Shown here in pieces: positions 5,715 through 9,082 of a stretch of 9,082 bases of DNA. A program made the position numbers and the translations under genes. Numbering within the stretch: the first letter of the stretch is position 1; the number at the start of each line of letters is the position of its first letter. The stretch covers positions 1-9,082 of the forward strand of contig CALEGD010000044.1 of NCBI GenBank assembly GCA_937877075.1, read 5' to 3'. The stretch comes from an uncultured Acholeplasmatales bacterium (GTDB taxonomy: Bacteria > Bacillota_I > Bacilli_A > ML615J-28 > CAG-698). A model generated the notes under the pieces. The model searched no databases. It saw nothing but the letters and a program-made list of their open reading frames with translations, and had not been told where the DNA came from.

Positions 5715-7586
5715 ATGGAATTATTTAGGGGTTACGTTGAAACAAAAAACAAAAAATGCATAGAAAAATTTAAAGACAGATCAGACTTAAAAACGTTTGA
5801 GCAGGTGCAACATCTTTCAGAGTTTGCCGGAATCCTTGCAAAAGACATCATACTGATCGACATCGATGATCAAGAAACTAGCGAATTAATTTTTACTATA
5901 ATTCATGATCTCAAACTTAAATGTAGAGTGTACCAGACGAGCAGGGGGAAACATTTCTTATTTAAAAATACTACAGTAAAAACTAACAGAACCAGCTGTA
6001 AACTTGCCATCGGGATCACGGCAGATATTAAATTAGGTTCTAGAAATTCATATTCAATTTTAAAATATAAAAATAAAGACCGGGAAATAATTTATGATTC
6101 TAAAGAGTATCAACCCGTTCCTAAATGGCTAACACCAGTTAAATCAAATTGTGAGTTTCTCAACATGGAACCCGGCGATGGGAGAAACCAATCACTTTTT
6201 AATTACATTCTTACCTTGCAAAGTAACGATTTTAGCGTTGAGGAATCAAGGGAAACCATCCGGTTAATTAACGATTATGTTTTAAAAGTTCCACTTAGTG
6301 AGACGGAACTCAATGTAATATTACGAGATGATGCATTTAAAAAGCCTATATTTTTTAAAGGTAGAACGTTCCTTTTTGATAAATTTGCAACCTACGTAAA
6401 AAATAATAATTATATCGTGAGGATTAATAACCAATTACATCTTTACAAGAAGGGTGTTTATGTTGACGGACTGGCAGAGATTGAAGCAGAGATGATAAAG
6501 CACATCAGCGATCTGAACCGAGCGAAACGAACGGAAGTATTATCATATTTAGATCTCTTAATCAGAGATAATACAGAACCATCAGATGCCCATCTAATAG
6601 CGTTTAAGAACGGTATTTATGACTTGATTAATGACACCATCATCCCATTCTCACCAAACGTTATAATCACGAATAAAATTAACTGGGATTATGATCCTAA
6701 TGTTTATTCGGAACTGGTTGATAAGACTTTAAACAAAATCGCCTGTAATGATAAGCAGGTCAGGATGTTACTCGAAGAAGCGATCGGGTATTGTTTTTAC
6801 CGAAGAAATGAACTTGGAAAAGCATTTATTTTGATTGGTGACCAATCAAACGGTAAATCAACTTTTCTGGACATGGTTAAAACAATGCTAGGAGAAGAAA
6901 ATATATCATCCCTTGATCTTGGAGAGTTGGGAGACAGATTCAAGACAGCGGAGTTATTCGGGAAACTTGCAAATATTGGGGATGATATTGGAGATGAATT
7001 TATCCCAAATGCGGCGGTGTTTCGGAAGCTGGTTACCGGGGAGCGCTTAAGCGTTGAACGTAAGGGACAGGATCCTTTCGAGTTTAATAACTATTCCAAG
7101 ATGTTGTTTAGTGCAAACAACATTCCACGAATGAAAGACAAGACCGGAGCGGTACAACGGAGATTAGTTATTATCCCGTTTGATGCAAAATTTACTGCCA
7201 AAGATCCAGACTTTGATGTACATATTAAATATAAATTGAGAGATCAAGAATGTATGGAGTACTTAATTAAAATTGGATTGGAGGGATTGGCGAGAGTACT
7301 TAAAAATCAACAATTTACTACATCTGATCGGGTGGAACGAGAACTTAAAGACTATGAGGAAGTAAATAATCCGATCTTGGGGTTCTTTAACGAAATTGGA
7401 ATTGAGGAGGTGGAAAACGAACCTACTAGGGATATTTATAAACGGTATCAAGTGTATTGTAGCGAAAACAACCTGCAAGCACTATCGAACATTGAGTTTT
7501 CTAAGCAGGTTAAGGCAAAGTTTAATTTTGATATTGTTGATAGGAAAATTGATGGGAAAAAATACAGAATTTTTGTGAGGGAGTGA
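5715..7586 (+). CDS. Phage primase-helicase (AEP primase-polymerase + D5-type SF3 helicase)
   Basis: A P4/D5-type replication protein that primes DNA synthesis and unwinds the template. The N terminus has an archaeo-eukaryotic primase core: IILIDID with D49 and D51, SRGKH (76-80, the S-x-x-x-H motif), and a third acidic residue, D104, before IKLGSRNSYSIL. A D5_N-like linker follows (about 230-360). The SF3 helicase domain then shows Walker A GDQSNGKST (375-383), Walker B ANIGDD ending at D423/D424, motif C around N468 in FSANNIPRM, and an Arg pair (R482/R483) fitting the arginine finger. Residues about 560-623 resemble the winged-helix tail of this family. At 623 residues it is a compact fusion with every catalytic motif present. 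GGAGG lies seven bases before ATG 5715. With the polymerase upstream it completes the core replisome, probably acting as a hexamer. Confidence 0.92.
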   Translation: MELFRGYVETKNKKCIEKFKDRSDLKTFEQVQHLSEFAGILAKDIILIDIDDQETSELIFTIIHDLKLKCRVYQTSRGKHFLFKNTTVKTNRTSCKLAIGITADIKLGSRNSYSILKYKNKDREIIYDSKEYQPVPKWLTPVKSNCEFLNMEPGDGRNQSLFNYILTLQSNDFSVEESRETIRLINDYVLKVPLSETELNVILRDDAFKKPIFFKGRTFLFDKFATYVKNNNYIVRINNQLHLYKKGVYVDGLAEIEAEMIKHISDLNRAKRTEVLSYLDLLIRDNTEPSDAHLIAFKNGIYDLINDTIIPFSPNVIITNKINWDYDPNVYSELVDKTLNKIACNDKQVRMLLEEAIGYCFYRRNELGKAFILIGDQSNGKSTFLDMVKTMLGEENISSLDLGELGDRFKTAELFGKLANIGDDIGDEFIPNAAVFRKLVTGERLSVERKGQDPFEFNNYSKMLFSANNIPRMKDKTGAVQRRLVIIPFDAKFTAKDPDFDVHIKYKLRDQECMEYLIKIGLEGLARVLKNQQFTTSDRVERELKDYEEVNNPILGFFNEIGIEEVENEPTRDIYKRYQVYCSENNLQALSNIEFSKQVKAKFNFDIVDRKIDGKKYRIFVRE

Positions 7587-7594
7587 ATAAAGAA

Positions 7595-7828
7595 ATGCCA
7601 AGATATAGAAGGAGTACATTAGATCTTCCTGAAGGTGAGCATCCAAAAGAATACGAGTGGAAAAAGTTTTTTGCAATTAACATTAATAAAGCTATAAGCG
7701 AAAGAAAACGGGTTGTAGAAGTTGATGTGGAGAGATTAGCCGGGTTATGTAATTACATTCTTGAATTAGAAGAAAAGTATGATACTGTCAGTCATTATTT
7801 GGGGGAGGTTGTGAGTAATGCCAGATAA
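7595..7828 (+). CDS. Small charged protein of unknown function
   Basis: I do not recognise this 77-residue protein. An in-frame GTG at 7583 overlaps the primase stop, but its only Shine-Dalgarno-like bases (GAGGGAG, 7577-7583) run into the GTG. ATG 7595, about eleven bases after them, is more credible. The protein starts MPRYRRSTLDLPEGEHPKEYEW, then has a helical middle rich in Lys and Glu, with repeated short heptad-like Leu/Ile positions in its second half (ERLAGLCNYILELEEKY). It overlaps the next gene by 11 bases. No catalytic motif, membrane segment or signal peptide is seen. Confidence 0.7.
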   Translation: MPRYRRSTLDLPEGEHPKEYEWKKFFAININKAISERKRVVEVDVERLAGLCNYILELEEKYDTVSHYLGEVVSNAR

Positions 7829-8096
7829 AATCCAAATTCACGCTCAAATTTGCACTGAACTAAATTCCATTTACGAAAAGAAAAACCATGATTACGGAGA
7901 TTCCTTTGCTATACTTCGGAAAGAACTCCCAAACTCAATTCTTATTCGTATTTACGACAAATACCAACGACTAAAAACTTTACTCACCGGGACAGAGCAA
8001 AAAGTCAAAGATGAATCTATTGAAGATACGCTCAAAGACCTTGCCAACTATTGCATTATGGAACTGGTAGAAAGGAGAATTGAACATGGAAATTAA
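7818..8096 (+). CDS. DUF1599 / Nmad1 nucleotide-modification-associated protein
   Basis: A small all-helical protein with the Nmad1 (DUF1599) pattern: EKKNHDYGDSF (20-30), then IRIYDKYQRLKTLL (43-56) and DESIEDTLKDLANYCIMEL (65-83), where E69, D70 and D74 sit where MazG-like folds place metal-binding acids. The family is found beside DNA-modification and nucleotide-metabolism genes in phages. It is thought to bind or hydrolyse modified nucleotides, but no reaction is firmly established. The 92-residue length is normal for a stand-alone domain. GGGGGAGG (7801-7808) lies nine bases before ATG 7818. The gene overlaps its upstream neighbour by 11 bases and the MazG gene by 11, suggesting joint translation and joint work on the nucleotide pool. 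Confidence 0.82.
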   Translation: MPDKIQIHAQICTELNSIYEKKNHDYGDSFAILRKELPNSILIRIYDKYQRLKTLLTGTEQKVKDESIEDTLKDLANYCIMELVERRIEHGN

Positions 8097-8418
8097 CGAA
8101 TATCAGCGGTTAGCGTTGAGAACGGCAAACAGTTATGAATCTTGGGATTTAATCATTAATGGTGTTTTGGGCTTATGTGGGGAAACCGGCGAAGTGGCAG
8201 ACCATATTAAAAAGTGCATGTTTCAAGGTCATGAATTTGATGTTGAACTATTAATTCAAGAATTAGGTGATGTCTGCTGGTATATCGCAACTCTTGCCAA
8301 AGGCTTAAATGTTGATTTGGAAACGGTGATGAAAATGAACATTGACAAATTAAAAAAACGTTATCCGAACGGTTTTTCAGTTGAAGATTCAATTTATCGG
8401 CCGGAGGTGACTGACTAA
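8086..8418 (+). CDS. MazG-type nucleotide pyrophosphohydrolase
   Basis: Hydrolyses nucleoside triphosphates to monophosphate and pyrophosphate; relatives remove aberrant dNTPs or lower alarmone levels. The signature ExxE-(12-28)-ExxD is present: E33-x2-E36 in CGETGEVAD, then 22 residues to E59-x2-D62 in QELGDVCWYI. The protein ends with a MNIDKLKKRYPNGFS helix and turn, typical of MazG-like phage proteins. A TTG at 8080 is also in frame, but ATG 8086 lies eight bases after AAAGGAG (8071-8077) and gives MEINEYQ, the usual family beginning, for a 110-residue product. It overlaps the Nmad1 gene by 11 bases, and its TAA shares a base with the next ATG. Catalytic residues look complete; the in vivo substrate is not predictable. 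Confidence 0.9.
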   Translation: MEINEYQRLALRTANSYESWDLIINGVLGLCGETGEVADHIKKCMFQGHEFDVELLIQELGDVCWYIATLAKGLNVDLETVMKMNIDKLKKRYPNGFSVEDSIYRPEVTD

Positions 8419-8603
8419 TGAAAATTTGTGAAACGTGTCAAAAGAAAACTCCTAGCGGTAATCATTGTAAAGTACTGACTAAAATGATCGGAAAAACTCA
8501 ACCATGTTGGACATGGAGCGATGATCCCGACTGGGAACATAAAGTTAAGATTGCGACTAAAAATTACTTGGATTGTGGGAGAGGATTAAATGGAAAACTT
8601 TAA
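8418..8603 (+). CDS. Cysteine-rich mini-protein, possible zinc-binding
   Basis: A 61-residue protein with cysteines at 4, 7, 17, 30 and 53. CETC near the start plus C17 and C30 could hold a zinc ion, followed by the aromatic-acidic stretch CWTWSDDPDWEHKV (30-43). Similar small Cys/Trp proteins are common in the early regions of phages of Gram-positive bacteria; none that I know has a defined function. The start shares one base with the MazG stop (TAATG), with GGAGGTGA (8403-8410) seven bases upstream, so it is a real, well-translated gene. Zinc binding is an inference from cysteine spacing, which does not match a classic zinc ribbon (two C-x2-C knuckles). Confidence 0.75.
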   Translation: MKICETCQKKTPSGNHCKVLTKMIGKTQPCWTWSDDPDWEHKVKIATKNYLDCGRGLNGKL

Positions 8604-8802
8604 TCCAAAACTAAACGCTAGCGGATGCAAAGATCCCACAGCTTACGCAGCACTTCGAGAAGTTTCAAAAGATGAAAAAGAACTTTCGGCAAAAGTTTCA
8701 GAAGTTATAAAAGTTCTGAAAGTTATTATTGAGTGGGCGGGGTTTGAGTTGATTGAGAGGATTGCTATTCGTAATAAAAAAACGGGGAGGGAGTTTAGAT
8801 GA
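8590..8802 (+). CDS. Conserved small phage protein, function unknown
   Basis: A 70-residue protein beginning with NPKLNASGCKDPTAYAAL. From memory, this opening (NPK...DPTAYxAL) recurs in small early proteins of phages and prophages of Gram-positive bacteria. The rest forms one predicted amphipathic helix (about 24-50) followed by a basic IAIRNKKTGREFR end that could be a beta hairpin. No catalytic residues are evident. ATG 8590 overlaps the Cys-rich gene by 14 bases, with a GGAGAGG-like site just upstream. Its own TGA overlaps the next ATG as ATGA. Confidence 0.75.
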   Translation: MENFNPKLNASGCKDPTAYAALREVSKDEKELSAKVSEVIKVLKVIIEWAGFELIERIAIRNKKTGREFR

Positions 8803-8951
8803 TGATAGATTTTATCACTTTCCTATTAGATAACCTTATTCCTATAATATTTCAGTTAATCGCATGTGAAAAATATCGTAATCAAGAAATAGATAAAGCT
8901 ATTTATTATTTAATCATGGCAATTTATTGGAAGTTATTATTTTCCCTATAA
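8799..8951 (+). CDS. Short hydrophobic protein, possible membrane hairpin
   Basis: A 50-residue frame read directly from the sequence. It starts at an ATG that overlaps the previous stop (ATGATGA), with GGGGAGGGAG (8784-8793) five bases upstream; ATG 8802 is an equally placed alternative. The product has two hydrophobic stretches (about 5-22 and 34-50) separated by the charged segment CEKYRNQEIDK, so it could be a two-pass membrane hairpin or a helical hydrophobic bundle. I do not recognise it. Supporting evidence is the good ribosome binding site and coupling; short length leaves some doubt. Confidence 0.6.
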   Translation: MMIDFITFLLDNLIPIIFQLIACEKYRNQEIDKAIYYLIMAIYWKLLFSL

Positions 8952-8952
8952 A

Positions 8953-8968
8953 GTTCAAGAAATTGAAC
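8953..8968 (+). repeat. 6-bp inverted repeat with GAAA loop
   Basis: GTTCAA (8953-8958) and TTGAAC (8963-8968) pair perfectly around GAAA, a tetraloop of the stable GNRA class. It begins one base after the stop at 8951 and 12 bases before GGAGAG (8981-8986), the ribosome binding site of the next gene. No T-run follows. The arm sequence resembles that of the hairpin at 5683-5702 (shared GTTCAAG). Confidence 0.7.
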
Positions 8969-8994
8969 AAAAATTAAAATGGAGAGTGTAAAAA

Positions 8995-9082
8995 ATGATT
9001 ACTAAATATTTTAAAAAGGTTTTAAAAAATCGTAGGGTTTATGTGGAGCAGTACAATGATCAATTTTTAATTAGTGATGCTG
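8995..9082 (+). CDS. Start of an unrecognised gene (cut by window end)
   Basis: GGAGAG (8981-8986) lies eight bases before ATG 8995, and the frame stays open for 29 codons to the window edge. The visible part is basic at first (KYFKKVLKNRR) and then VYVEQYNDQFLISDA. Too little is present to name a family. Confidence 0.6.
   Translation, partial: MITKYFKKVLKNRRVYVEQYNDQFLISDA

Noticed and set aside
7396..7578. Plus-strand 60-codon frame inside the primase-helicase gene
   Set aside because: It overlaps the conserved C-terminal region of the primase in another frame and its product looks like nothing known.

Overview
The window looks like the DNA-replication and nucleotide-metabolism block of a double-stranded DNA phage or prophage of a low-GC Gram-positive host (Bacillota). 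The reasons are AT-rich DNA, strong AAGGAGG-type ribosome binding sites before most genes, short tightly packed genes all on the + strand, TGA used as a normal stop, and a gene set typical of such phages. I cannot name the host genus. No structural, lysis, integrase or repressor genes are visible, so lytic versus temperate lifestyle is undecided.

Layout. Positions 1-51 hold the tail of an upstream gene. Positions 55-2806 form a recombination/nuclease block: a VRR-NUC nuclease, a Cas4-like nuclease fused to a Sak4-like RecA-fold ATPase, an unrecognised acidic helical protein, and a DUF669-type single-strand-binding protein. After a strong hairpin and a small helical protein comes a compact family B DNA polymerase (3129-4820). 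A DUF7768-like deoxyribosyltransferase-fold protein and an MT-A70 adenine methyltransferase follow. A second hairpin precedes a 623-residue primase/SF3 helicase (5715-7586). The right end (7595-9082) carries small genes: an unknown, a DUF1599/Nmad1 protein, a MazG-type pyrophosphohydrolase, a Cys-rich mini-protein, a conserved phage orphan, a short hydrophobic protein and a gene cut by the window end.

How it works together. Polymerase, primase-helicase, SSB, recombinase and nucleases would make a largely self-sufficient replisome. DUF7768, Nmad1 and MazG probably act on the nucleotide pool, and the methyltransferase on the finished DNA. Genes overlap or lie within about 15 nt of each other, so this is probably one long early transcript started upstream. 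I found no convincing promoter and no intrinsic terminator. The only three gaps longer than 30 nt (2807-2869, 5680-5714, 8952-8994) each hold a perfect inverted repeat lying just after a stop codon and just before a ribosome binding site, with no T-run. No stretch above 300 bases lacks a gene. I saw no tRNA, rRNA, CRISPR, insertion sequence or attachment site.

The most interesting points are a well-formed internal ribosome binding site and ATG inside the nuclease-ATPase fusion, a 79-nt gene overlap with an A AAG GGG heptamer at a TTG start, and the three gap hairpins. All family names come from motif reading, not from database searches.
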